Shown here in pieces: positions 51,401 to 59,913 of a stretch of 64,000 nucleotides of DNA. The stretch's first letter is position 1. Each line of letters opens with the position of its first letter. The DNA is taken from positions 372,001 through 436,000 of the forward strand of contig CAKOXO010000001.1 of NCBI GenBank assembly GCA_934130165.1. The letters run 5' to 3'. Both the position numbers and the translations under genes were made by a program. This DNA comes from an uncultured Bacilli bacterium (GTDB lineage: Bacteria > Bacillota_I > Bacilli_A > RF39 > UBA660). A model generated the notes under the pieces. That model did no database searches, was not told the DNA's origin, and saw only the letters and a program-made list of their open reading frames with translations.

Positions 51401-54400
51401 TGAATTGTACTGATAATGGAAGTAAAATATCTAATAATGAATTGAATATAAATAACTTTACAGTATCGGATAGTGATTACGGAGAAGTAGTTGATGTATC
51501 AACTCCAGTAGAAATAGAAAATGGTTATAAATATGTGATTAGAGTAAAAGGATTAAAGAGCGGTGATACTATAAATGATTCTGGTAAATTCACCTTATCT
51601 TTAAATAAAAATTCTATTTTAGATAATTCTAATAATGGTAATTCTAAAATAACTAGTGATGAAATAACAATAAATGGTAGAAAATATACTGCAATTTTTA
51701 CAAAAAACGGAATAGGAGTTGATTCAGTTTCATCAACAAGTCTTAGTTGTATAACAGTTGGAAAAAATACTACTTGTAATATAACTGCACCAGAAATAAA
51801 TACTTCAGATAATTGGAAAGTTGTAGGATGGAATAAAGATAAAAATGCTACTACCGGAATAAAACCATCCACAGAAATAGAGCTTTCTAGTAATGAAACT
51901 TATTATACAATAACTAAAAAAGATGAAAAAAATATAAATGTAGTTTTCCATCTAAATGGTGCTAAAAGTCAAGATGGAGATACAAGTGATACATTGAAGA
52001 AAATGTGTACAATAAGTGAAGTTTATAATAATGAAGAACAAAAAGAAAGTTGTAGTATAAATATTCCAACAATAGTAGGAACTGATAATACCCCAATCGT
52101 TTTAGGGTATTCAACTAAAGCTGATTATGAAAACACAGATAATATAATAAATCATAGTAATGATAATTATTTAGTTAATAGTGATATTGATTTTTATGCA
52201 ATAACAACAAATGTGGAAAAAAGTTATGAAGCAAACTTTGTTAATAATGGTTTAGGAATAGTAGATATTGCAGATAAAAAATTAAGCTGTACAATAAAGG
52301 CAACCTACAATGGTAAAAAACAGGATAGTACTTGTATAGTAAAAATGCCAACTATGGAAGTTAAAGATGGATATACAGCTATCGGATATAGTACTGATAA
52401 AACTACAGAAAATGAAGAGAAAACAATAAAGCAAGGTACTAATGAATCAATTGGTAGTAATATTACGTATTACTCAATTGTAAGAAAAGATGCAGTAACT
52501 GTTGAGTCATTGTTTTATCTAAATGGTGCTAAAAGCCAAGATAATGAGACAAATGATATATTAAAGAAAACATGTACAATAGATGCAGTTTATAATGATA
52601 ATCAACAATCAGAAAAGTGTAGTATTAAAACTCCTACAATAGTAGGAAGTGATAATACACCAGTTGTATTAGGTTATGCTATAGGTGATAGTGAGGCTAA
52701 TAAGAATACAACTATAAGTACTGTAGGACAGAATACTGAAATAATGATATCTGGTGGAGAAAAGTATTCGGCAATAACAACAAATAATGAAAAAGTATAT
52801 AAAGCAATATTCTACTTAAATGGATCAGATGCTCTTATAAATGGTGATGAAGAAATTTATACTGATAAAGAAAAAAAATGTAAGATTTTAAAAACTTATA
52901 ATGGTGTGGAACAAGATAAATCATGCCAAATAACAACCCCAGGAATTAAGGCAAGTAGTAATACGCCAAAAGTTTTAGGATGGAGTAGTAACGCAACAGA
53001 CTACGATAATATAATATATAAAACAGATCAAGAAATATCTCTAGAAAATGATATTGATTTATATGCTCAAACAACTAATAGCGATATAACATATAAAATA
53101 GCTTCTTTTGAAGCTGGTGTTGGAGTTGATAGTATTTCATCAACAGAACCAATTAGTTGTAAAATAGAGAAAACACATAATGGAATTAAACAAGCTGATA
53201 GTTGTACAATTACAAAAGATAAATTACCTGAAGTAAATTTAAAAAACGGTTATACATCAGTAGGATGGAGTATTACAAAAGGAGATACATCTGGGACAAG
53301 TGAAATAACTCTATCTAAAGATGTTGATAAGTATTATGCCAACGCAACAGCTAATTCATATATGATAGAATACTATGATGGTTTAAATTTAGTTGGATCT
53401 AGTGGTCATAAAGTTGATGAAGTACCTTTCAATTTGGAATCGTCAAGTAGTTTAAAGTTAGAGAAAACAGGATATACATTTAAAGGTTGGTCTGTTGAAA
53501 ATAATGATGTAGTAACATATATCAATGGCCAATCTATTACAACAAATTTAGCAACAACAGCAGGAAGTATTGTAAAATTATATGCAGTCTGGAAAGATGA
53601 AACCTCTCCAATATGTAGTTTCGGTAGTAGCCCAAGTCTACATACAAGTCAAACTGGTAAATTAACATTAACTTGTATAGATGATGGCAGTGGAATAGAA
53701 AATCCCAATTTAACAGTTTCAAGTTTTTCAACAACAGCAAATGGAAAAGTTACTGCGGTAAGTGATCCAGCAAAAGTAGATAATGGATATCAATATATAG
53801 TTACAGTTCAAGGAACAAAAGTAGGCAACTTTATTGTTACCCTTAATGAAGGTGCAATTGTTGATGCAAGTGGTAATAAAAATATAGCTACATCAAGTGA
53901 TGATATAATGATAGAAGGAATTACTTATACAGCAAACTTTACTAAAAATGGAAAAGGTATATTATCAATAGGAAGTTCTACAAGAAGTTGTACTACCGAA
54001 GGTGAGAGTTTAACTTGTCAAGTAGAATTGCCTAGCATAGTAATGGAAGATCCTAATAACTATAGCGTATGTGGATGGTCAACAAATAGTGAAACTAAAA
54101 CATGTGAAGATGCTACAAAAGTAGGAGAAATGGTAACACTATCAACTGATAACCAAGTATTTTATACAGTAACTAAGAAAAATGAGGTGGCATTAACAGC
54201 AAACTTTAATGCTAATGGAGCTACTCTTGCTTGTACAGCATCAGATGATGCTACATGTGAAAATAATGATGATTTATATGTAACAACTTGTAAATTAAAA
54301 GAAGCATATAACCTTGATGTTCAAGATACTGAATGTGTTATAAATACTCCTACAATAACAAGAAGCGATTTTGAAATAATTGGTTATAATACAGATAAGA

Positions 54401-54834
54401 ATAGCAATACTTCATTACTATCATCAGCTTCAGCTTTAATACTTAATAATGAAAATAAAGGTCAAACATATTATGCTATAACTAAAAAGGATGTAACAAT
54501 TACATGGAATTCAAATAATCATATAATAGGTTCAACACAATCATCATGTACAATTTTAAATAATAATAAAACTTGTACTATAACGACACCAACGATAGAA
54601 AAAGAGGGTTATGTAATATTAGGATGGTATGATCAATCAGGTAATAAATATGCCGATCCAAAAGTTAATAAAGAAGTAAGTGAAGATAGCATATATATAG
54701 CTACATCAAGAGCACCAGATTCAACAGAGGTTAGTTATGATGGTACTAACAGTAACTTAACAGATGAAAGTGGTAATAAATGTACGGATGTACAATGTGC
54801 AATAGATGCTCTAGCTAGAATAACTTCAAATTAG
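48439..54834 (+). CDS. Giant Cys-paired beta-repeat surface protein
   Basis: 2131 residues from ATG 48439 (AGGTGGGA upstream; the GTG at 48424 is in the ribosome binding site). Order: signal/anchor helix (YVLFLLLVFIIGISYAWLQI), a camelysin/TasA-like first domain (TVTVGTLSLKLDD...), a BIG2-like domain near 185-260, then about 18 repeats of 60-80 residues. A typical unit starts YKATFNKNGKGVESI, has two Cys 10-20 apart (KTCTIDEVYNNEEQKTSC) and ends VLGYAKDK...YYAITKK, like InlB/Listeria-Bacteroides repeats. Two Ig-like inserts begin APVCSFG and SPICSFG. No LPxTG or C-terminal membrane helix; the C terminus has EVSYDGTNSNLTDESGN, a motif shared with the next protein. Confidence 0.85.
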   Translation: MSNIKKRSIYVLFLLLVFIIGISYAWLQITLTGDKKNTVTVGTLSLKLDDKASEGIDIDNAVPLSDETGLKTKSYKFELENNGTIVSNYTVYLDDLELEEGKVRLPDQYVKYTLIKNGKESSPALLSTTGTNPNRILDSGKLKVGEKNTYELKVWIDSNADNSIMGMTFLTKIRVEASQEGIENDNPTKRDDINIEDGKTTKIDTGDRDPNDFTFKSNDPDVADVDKEGNVIPKGPGTTDIIIKNKETGEEEIVTIKVTKKINVTYVDNDNIESIEKTTDSCILDKKGQTSCDIVLPEVKARDGYTVIGWNKDANAITGEKVGTKVSVSEDTNFFAIVGKNRVKYKATFNKNGKGVESIGNEELTCDTLGDSCSIEMPDITVKEDYEVIGWSTDSNATDADIKVGMKVEINSDTTYYAITRKKEKTYTIKFYKNNAQQLDGNADLYIEKSCTIDAVYNNEEQKTSCKIITPNIVGSSNTPIVVGFASDKNSKDKELAVNEEIEVSSNKVYYAITKSNEKKYKATFIRYGNGVLSIDNQTGNIEKECSIAETFNGEEQKSYCNITAPSIETETSYTAIGWNSTKDSKIGLSNISLTEDTVYYSVSRKNAITYKVTFNKNGAKTLDGVDSEKVVKTCTIDEVYNNEEQKTSCIVEAPTIIASDNTPIVLGYAKDKTATIASNSSEIEVSNDEEYYAITKKNSEAVYINYKINGAALYTIDDLEKTEDFKLLACNKKATYNGEKQPGCNIIIANIVGSSNTPKVLGWSGSATDHDNIIYKANQEVSLENSIDLYAQTTKEKVTYNIKSYNAGKNVASINDENAKKSCTIDATYNGEKQEMSCTIDKLPIVTPKSGYKYAGWTKDSATSTNGNSTITLTKDNDNKDWYSYAIGNSFTIEYYVDNVLNQKEIYQVSDSVELKKVEKQGYSFKGWDTSSDANTVVYKNNQAASISAKEDDVIKLYAVFVDDIAPVCSFGTAPTTTVQNNVEIELNCTDNGSKISNNELNINNFTVSDSDYGEVVDVSTPVEIENGYKYVIRVKGLKSGDTINDSGKFTLSLNKNSILDNSNNGNSKITSDEITINGRKYTAIFTKNGIGVDSVSSTSLSCITVGKNTTCNITAPEINTSDNWKVVGWNKDKNATTGIKPSTEIELSSNETYYTITKKDEKNINVVFHLNGAKSQDGDTSDTLKKMCTISEVYNNEEQKESCSINIPTIVGTDNTPIVLGYSTKADYENTDNIINHSNDNYLVNSDIDFYAITTNVEKSYEANFVNNGLGIVDIADKKLSCTIKATYNGKKQDSTCIVKMPTMEVKDGYTAIGYSTDKTTENEEKTIKQGTNESIGSNITYYSIVRKDAVTVESLFYLNGAKSQDNETNDILKKTCTIDAVYNDNQQSEKCSIKTPTIVGSDNTPVVLGYAIGDSEANKNTTISTVGQNTEIMISGGEKYSAITTNNEKVYKAIFYLNGSDALINGDEEIYTDKEKKCKILKTYNGVEQDKSCQITTPGIKASSNTPKVLGWSSNATDYDNIIYKTDQEISLENDIDLYAQTTNSDITYKIASFEAGVGVDSISSTEPISCKIEKTHNGIKQADSCTITKDKLPEVNLKNGYTSVGWSITKGDTSGTSEITLSKDVDKYYANATANSYMIEYYDGLNLVGSSGHKVDEVPFNLESSSSLKLEKTGYTFKGWSVENNDVVTYINGQSITTNLATTAGSIVKLYAVWKDETSPICSFGSSPSLHTSQTGKLTLTCIDDGSGIENPNLTVSSFSTTANGKVTAVSDPAKVDNGYQYIVTVQGTKVGNFIVTLNEGAIVDASGNKNIATSSDDIMIEGITYTANFTKNGKGILSIGSSTRSCTTEGESLTCQVELPSIVMEDPNNYSVCGWSTNSETKTCEDATKVGEMVTLSTDNQVFYTVTKKNEVALTANFNANGATLACTASDDATCENNDDLYVTTCKLKEAYNLDVQDTECVINTPTITRSDFEIIGYNTDKNSNTSLLSSASALILNNENKGQTYYAITKKDVTITWNSNNHIIGSTQSSCTILNNNKTCTITTPTIEKEGYVILGWYDQSGNKYADPKVNKEVSEDSIYIATSRAPDSTEVSYDGTNSNLTDESGNKCTDVQCAIDALARITSN

Positions 54835-54846
54835 GAGGAGTTTTAA

Positions 54847-55773
54847 ATGAAAAATAAATTAAGAAAAAATTACAAGTTTATATTAGGAATGATATTTGGT
54901 ATTGTAATATCAGCATCTAGTGTTTATGCAGCAACTGTATTAACGAGTAAAGAAGTGTCATATGACAATACAAACTCTAAACTATCAAGTACAAATGTTA
55001 AAGATGCAATAGATGAAGTGAATGAAAAGGCAACAACTAAATTAGAAGAGGCAGAAAAATCTTGTCCCAAAGGTTATATATGCACTATAGAACCATTATC
55101 TTTTAAAAATGATTCATGGACAACAATATCAGCAAATGTTAAAGCCGGAAAAGCAACACAATATAAAGTAGGAGATACCAAAGAAATAGATATGGGAGAT
55201 TTAGGAACACATACAGTAAGAGTTTCAAATACTAGTTCATGCACAAATGGAGAAACAAGTGAAACAGCATGTGGATTTGTAGTAGAGTTTGCTGATATTA
55301 TTTCATTGCAAAGCATGAATTCAAGCGGTGGCAGTTCAGGAGGATGGCCAGCAAGTGAAATGAGAACTTATGTAAATGAAACAGTATATAATGCACTACC
55401 AAATGATTTACAAAACGTGATTGCAACAACTAAAGTAATATCAGCGTCTGGTATATCAGAAACGCCAAACTTTGCATCAAATGATAAACTATATTTATTA
55501 TCAACAAAAGAGGTATGGAATGGTGGAACAGAATATGATACGGCAGAAGCAGAAACAAGACAGTTAGATTATTATAAAAATAAAGTAGTAACAAAATCAA
55601 ATTATAGTGAAGCAATCAAACAATATAATGGATCAAATGCCAATTGGTGGTTGCGCTCGGCTAGTTCCTATAATACTGGTGACTTCTGGAATGTGCGCGA
55701 CAATGGTGCCTGGAAAAGCATTCGTGCTTATAGTACATACGGCGTTGCCCCAGCTTTCAGGATTACACAATAA
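54847..55773 (+). CDS. Secreted DUF6273-domain protein with a GC-rich, possibly hypervariable C terminus
   Basis: 308 residues, signal peptide (FILGMIFGIVISASSVYA). Residues 35-60 (EVSYDNTNSKLSSTNVKDAI) repeat a motif at the end of the preceding giant protein. The C-terminal half is a DUF6273 / C-type-lectin-like fold: SSGGSSGGWPASEMRTYVNE, KLYLLSTKEVW, and the last block NWWLRSASSYNTGDFWNVRD then GVAPAFRITQ. The DNA for the last 40 codons (from 55645) is about 50% G+C by my count, against under 30% elsewhere in the gene. Start has AGGAGG and is 12 bases after the giant gene. Confidence 0.82.
   Translation: MKNKLRKNYKFILGMIFGIVISASSVYAATVLTSKEVSYDNTNSKLSSTNVKDAIDEVNEKATTKLEEAEKSCPKGYICTIEPLSFKNDSWTTISANVKAGKATQYKVGDTKEIDMGDLGTHTVRVSNTSSCTNGETSETACGFVVEFADIISLQSMNSSGGSSGGWPASEMRTYVNETVYNALPNDLQNVIATTKVISASGISETPNFASNDKLYLLSTKEVWNGGTEYDTAEAETRQLDYYKNKVVTKSNYSEAIKQYNGSNANWWLRSASSYNTGDFWNVRDNGAWKSIRAYSTYGVAPAFRITQ
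55645..55766 (+). other. Candidate variable region (DGR type) at the 3' end of the DUF6273 gene
   Basis: By my count about 59 of 116 bases are G or C, against less than 30% around it. It encodes the surface of a C-type-lectin-like fold (WWLRSAS ... GVAPAF), the placement seen for variable repeats of diversity-generating retroelements. It ends in GC-rich GGCGTTGCCCCAGCTTTCAG, resembling an initiation-of-homing block. No template repeat or reverse transcriptase is visible in this window. Confidence 0.45.
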
Positions 55774-56023
55774 AATTCAAAGAAAAAGTAAAAAATAATA
55801 AAGAAGATAACAATCCACCTAAATGCTTTAATAGAAAAATGGCAAAATCATACTTTTAGTGAAGTAACAGAAATGCCAGATAAAAAGTTAGAAAATTTAG
55901 GAGTACAATATCAAAGACAGTATAATTTATTAAAAGGAGTAATAGAAACAGAAAAAAATGATGTGTGATTCAATGTCAAATAGTGTTGGTGGAAACAAAA
56001 ACTAATGATAAGTGAATTGTATT

Positions 56024-56051
56024 AGAGAACTAGAAATTAAGTTCTCTTTTC
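56024..56051 (+). terminator. Terminator downstream of the DUF6273 gene
   Basis: The 8-bp stem AGAGAACT / AGTTCTCT with an 8-base loop is followed by TTTTC. Confidence 0.75.
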
Positions 56052-56187
56052 TTATACTTTAATAGGATTTAATAACCTTTTAATTAACATAATCTTAGCT
56101 TTTAAATGTTTGAAATTTCTATACCCACAGGCAATATGCTTAATCTGTTTTAATCAATTACTTTGTATCATGAGTTTTTGGCATGAT
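56052..56187 (-). pseudogene. ISL3-family transposase, C-terminal remnant
   Basis: The minus strand reads LKQIKHIACGYRNFKHLKAK then IMLIKRLLNPIKV and stop, preceded by an in-frame stop. The pattern Ile-Lys-x-Ile-Lys-x-x-x-x-Gly-Tyr-Arg-Asn-Phe...Lys/Arg-x-x-Ile-x-x-Ile is how ISL3-type transposases end. Only about 45 codons remain. The nearby 11-bp palindrome may be an end of the same element. Confidence 0.55.
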
Positions 56188-56370
56188 TTTTTTTTATTAA
56201 CTAAAAATAGTGTTGATGATTTATTCATCAACACTAAATATTATAAAACATTTATTAAGAAAAAATTTAAGCGTTTTTTTGTGCCTATAAGTTAGTATTA
56301 GTATTTTATTTTTATAAATTATAGGAAAAATTAATTATAAGTTATATAATAATCTATAGGAGGTGATACT

Positions 56371-58530
56371 ATGATAGTAGGTGTTTTAGTAGAATTATCT
56401 AATAAAAACATAGATAGAATATTTGATTACAAAGTAAGTAATGACTTGATAGATGATATAAAACTAGGCATAAGAGTAGAAGTACCATTTGGTAATCAGA
56501 CATTAGAAGGTTTTATATTAGAGATAAAAGAAGATAGTAATCTTGATAATTTAAAGTATATAAATAAAATCATTGATAAAGATATTGTACTAAATAAAGA
56601 ATTACTAGACCTTGGTAAATCAATGCAGAAGATAACTTTATCTACTTTAATTAGTTGCTATCAAGTGATGTTACCTAAAGCTTTAAAAGCAAAGAAGAAA
56701 GTTCTTATTAATAAAAAGTATGATACATTTTATAGATTAAATAAAAACTATAACTATAAATTAAATAGTATTCAAAGTAAAATAGTAAATTTGTTTTTAA
56801 AAACTGATTTAGTAAAAAGAAAGGACATAGTTGAAATATCTCCTTCGAGTCTTAAAACATTAGTAAAAAATAATGTTTTAATTGAGGAAAAAAAAGAACA
56901 CTATAGATTAGAATATGATAATAAAAGTGATGATATAAAAAAATTAACACTTGATCAGAAAAAGGTAGTTGATAGTGTTAAATTAAATGAAAGTCAGACC
57001 TACTTACTACATGGAGTAACTGGTAGTGGAAAAACAGAGGTATATATTAAACTAATAGAAAAAGTCCTTTTACAGAATAAAACAGCAATTGTATTAGTCC
57101 CTGAAATATCATTAACTCCACAAATGGTCAATAGATTTTCAGAGGTATTTGGTAATAAAATAGCAGCTCTTCATTCTGCTTTATCTGAAGGTGAAAAGTA
57201 TGATGAATGGAGAAGAATTAATAGAGGGGAAGTTTCAATAGTAATCGGAGCGAGGAGTGCTGTTTTTGCCCCTCTTAATAATATTGGAATTATTATAATA
57301 GATGAGGAACATAGTGATTCATATAAACAAGATAATAACCCTAGATATGATGCTAGACAAATTGCTATATTAAGAAGTAAAACTAATAATTGTCCTGTTT
57401 TAATGGGAAGTGCTACACCATCACTTGAATCATATGCAAGAGCAGTAAAAGGAGTATATAAATTATTATCTTTACCCAACAGAGTAAATGGTAAAAGTCT
57501 ACCAAAAATTGAAATAGTTGATATGAACGAAGAAATTAAACACAATAGGGGACATATTTCTAATTATCTTTTAGAAAAAATGATTGAGACTCTTAATGAT
57601 AATAATCAAATTATATTACTTTTAAATAGACGAGGATATGCCTCTTTTGTTACATGTAAAAACTGTGGATATACTGAAAAATGTCCTCATTGTGATATTA
57701 CATTAACTTATCATAAAACTTCTAATATGCTTAGATGTCATTACTGTGGATATGCAAAAAAAATTGATAAAATTTGTAGTGAATGTGGTGAAGAAGCAAT
57801 TACTTCATTAGGTACTGGTACAGAGAAAATAGAAGAAGAAATTAACGAATTGATTCCTAATGCTAAAGTACTTAGAATGGATTATGATACAACAAGCAAA
57901 AAAGGAATGCATTCTAAAATGATTAATGCTTTTAAAAATCATGAATATGATATTTTATTGGGAACTCAGATTGTGGCAAAGGGACTAGATTTTTCAAATG
58001 TTACTTTGGTTGGTGTTATAAATGCTGATACATCTTTAAATATTCCTGATTTTAGAAGTAGTGAAAATACTTTTTCGCTTCTTTCCCAAGTATCTGGAAG
58101 AAGTGGTAGAAGTGATAAAACAGGTCAGGTTATAATTCAAACATTTAATAAGGATCATTATGCTATCTTATACGCTAAAAATCATGATTACGTGGGATTT
58201 TATAAAAAAGAAATGACTATTAGACATACACTGAAATATTCTCCATATTACTATATATGTTACTTAAAAATAAGTAGTAAGGATTATGATTTAGCAAGTA
58301 AGGAGGCAAATAAGATAAAAAAGAGCCTAGAGAGGAATCTAGATAAAGAAATTATTCTAGGACCTTCTCCTGCAAACGTATTTAAAGTAAATAATATTTA
58401 TAGATTTGGAATAATAATAAAGTATAAAAAGGATGATAAACTATATCAAATACTAAATAAATTAATAGAACATTATAGAAGCAATAATAAAGTAGTTATA
58501 GATATAGATTTTAATCCTAATCATTTCTAA
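56371..58530 (+). CDS. priA: Primosomal protein N' (PriA helicase)
   Basis: 719 residues. It restarts stalled replication forks. Order: N-terminal DNA-binding domain (VLVELSNKNIDRIFDYKV), Walker A LLHGVTGSGKTEVYIKL, DEEH box IIIIDEEHSDSYKQ, zinc-binding Cys pairs CKNCGYTEKCPHCDITLTYH and LRCHYCGYAKKI then ICSECG, and the helicase motifs LLGTQIVAKGLDFSNVTLVG and SQVSGRSGRSD. Start ATG 56371 with AGGAGGTGAT. It leads a run of genes ending with fmt. Confidence 0.96.
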   Translation: MIVGVLVELSNKNIDRIFDYKVSNDLIDDIKLGIRVEVPFGNQTLEGFILEIKEDSNLDNLKYINKIIDKDIVLNKELLDLGKSMQKITLSTLISCYQVMLPKALKAKKKVLINKKYDTFYRLNKNYNYKLNSIQSKIVNLFLKTDLVKRKDIVEISPSSLKTLVKNNVLIEEKKEHYRLEYDNKSDDIKKLTLDQKKVVDSVKLNESQTYLLHGVTGSGKTEVYIKLIEKVLLQNKTAIVLVPEISLTPQMVNRFSEVFGNKIAALHSALSEGEKYDEWRRINRGEVSIVIGARSAVFAPLNNIGIIIIDEEHSDSYKQDNNPRYDARQIAILRSKTNNCPVLMGSATPSLESYARAVKGVYKLLSLPNRVNGKSLPKIEIVDMNEEIKHNRGHISNYLLEKMIETLNDNNQIILLLNRRGYASFVTCKNCGYTEKCPHCDITLTYHKTSNMLRCHYCGYAKKIDKICSECGEEAITSLGTGTEKIEEEINELIPNAKVLRMDYDTTSKKGMHSKMINAFKNHEYDILLGTQIVAKGLDFSNVTLVGVINADTSLNIPDFRSSENTFSLLSQVSGRSGRSDKTGQVIIQTFNKDHYAILYAKNHDYVGFYKKEMTIRHTLKYSPYYYICYLKISSKDYDLASKEANKIKKSLERNLDKEIILGPSPANVFKVNNIYRFGIIIKYKKDDKLYQILNKLIEHYRSNNKVVIDIDFNPNHF

Positions 58531-58584
58531 TCATTTACATATTACATCATTTATTATATAATTAAGTAAATATAGGAGGCTAAC

Positions 58585-58794
58585 ATGGCAAAATTTTTTA
58601 ATACAGATTTTGATGATGATGAAGATTTAGAAGAAAGTGAATATAGTGATAAAATAAAGGTTACTCCTTCTAAATCAGCTGATGATTATTTAGATAGAAA
58701 TAATCCTATAACAAAAATAGTTTTATCAGTATTAGGTGGTTTTTGTCTTATTGGAGTTATATACTATGTTATTGCTTTTTTTCAAAGTAGATAA
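58585..58794 (+). CDS. Small acidic single-pass membrane protein
   Basis: 69 residues: an acidic N-terminal half (DDDEDLEESEYSD), a short basic patch, one C-terminal helix (IVLSVLGGFCLIGVIYYVIA). TAGGAGG upstream. No recognised family. It sits between priA and the 363-residue protein in one transcript. Confidence 0.6.
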   Translation: MAKFFNTDFDDDEDLEESEYSDKIKVTPSKSADDYLDRNNPITKIVLSVLGGFCLIGVIYYVIAFFQSR

Positions 58795-58817
58795 TTAAAT
58801 TAAAGGGTGGTGTTGTT

Positions 58818-59909
58818 ATGTTTTTAGATATTTTTAATAGAGAAGATGTAAAGAGTTTTTTATCTGATACATTTATTCTGAAAAGATATAATGACAAGGA
58901 TATTCCCCTTACTATTTGTGATGAAAAAGTAGAGAAAGAACAATACTCATTCTACATAGTTATAGATGCTATTATTAAATACTTTATTTTAATAGGTGAT
59001 GAAGATAATTTTGATTCATATTTTGAACAGTTGCAATTAATTATAAGAAAAGTTAATACAAGTAATGATATGAATATTGCTGTTATTAGATTATTAATAA
59101 AATATATAAAATTAAAACTTGAAATAAGTGAAAATACTGATGAAAATAATAAGATGATAGTAGAATATGTATATGATAAATATATAAAAGATGGTTATTT
59201 ATATAGTGTTTGTTTTGAAGATGAAAAATCTAAAGAAGAAAAGGAAAGAATTATAGAAATACTAAAAAAATATAAAATAGCTGTGGATGATTTGGAAAGT
59301 TTAGAAAATACTGTAACTGATTATCCATTTATGATGGCATTTTATGCTTATAATGGACCAAAATTTTTATATAACTTACTTATTAAAACAGTAGAGAAAA
59401 ATGATCGTAAATATATTAATAGTAATGATTATTTCTTAAAAAATAGAGAAAAAAGCATAAAGGATTTAAATGAGTTTTTAATAAAAAAAGATATTCCATT
59501 AAAAGAGAAAGATTATATAATTGATTTTGTGAAAGAAAATTGGACTGCTCTTGATCTATCTAAATCAAAAATTAGTGTTTTCTTTATAAAAAGATCTACT
59601 GTTGGAAAAGATTCTATAGATTTATCTGATGGTATAATGAATAATGAAAAAGACCTAGATCATAGAATTCGTAGAATACTTGAGACAAGATATAATAATA
59701 TAAGTATTGATACAGATTCTATGTTTGATTTTCAAATATCGCTACCTAATATAAATGAAATAGTTGATAGAAGAAAAGTTAATAATGATATAGAAAATAG
59801 TGAAAGTGACACAAGTAATAGCTATGGAAGTATTAATATTATAATTTTAGTAGGAACCATTTTATTGATGATAGGAATAATTTTAACTATTATAAAGATT
59901 GGAATGTGA
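58818..59909 (+). CDS. Hypothetical protein with C-terminal membrane anchor
   Basis: 363 residues, helical and charged, with one membrane helix at the end (INIIILVGTILLMIGIILTI). GGGTGGTG upstream of ATG 58818. No domain recognised. It ends 4 bases before the fmt start, so it is coupled with fmt. Tail-anchored topology with the soluble part in the cytoplasm is the likely arrangement. Confidence 0.6.
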   Translation: MFLDIFNREDVKSFLSDTFILKRYNDKDIPLTICDEKVEKEQYSFYIVIDAIIKYFILIGDEDNFDSYFEQLQLIIRKVNTSNDMNIAVIRLLIKYIKLKLEISENTDENNKMIVEYVYDKYIKDGYLYSVCFEDEKSKEEKERIIEILKKYKIAVDDLESLENTVTDYPFMMAFYAYNGPKFLYNLLIKTVEKNDRKYINSNDYFLKNREKSIKDLNEFLIKKDIPLKEKDYIIDFVKENWTALDLSKSKISVFFIKRSTVGKDSIDLSDGIMNNEKDLDHRIRRILETRYNNISIDTDSMFDFQISLPNINEIVDRRKVNNDIENSESDTSNSYGSINIIILVGTILLMIGIILTIIKIGM

Positions 59910-59913
59910 TAAT

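Larger units (their letters stand above)
55774..56370 (+). other. Gene-poor stretch with element remnants
   Basis: Holds an open stretch without a start (KKITIHLNALIEKWQNHTFS onward, about 55797-55967, stop TGA), a terminator at 56024-56050, an ISL3 transposase scar on the minus strand, a 11-bp palindrome AGTGTTGATGA / TCATCAACACT at 56209-56235, and the ribosome binding site of priA. The frame at 55797 matches nothing I know; it may be a fragment of a DGR accessory or an element gene. Confidence 0.5.

Noticed and set aside
55774..56370. DGR template repeat, avd or reverse transcriptase next to the DUF6273 gene
   Set aside because: No second copy of the GC-rich segment and no reverse transcriptase motif could be found here; the short open stretch at about 55797-55967 lacks a start and matches no accessory gene I know.
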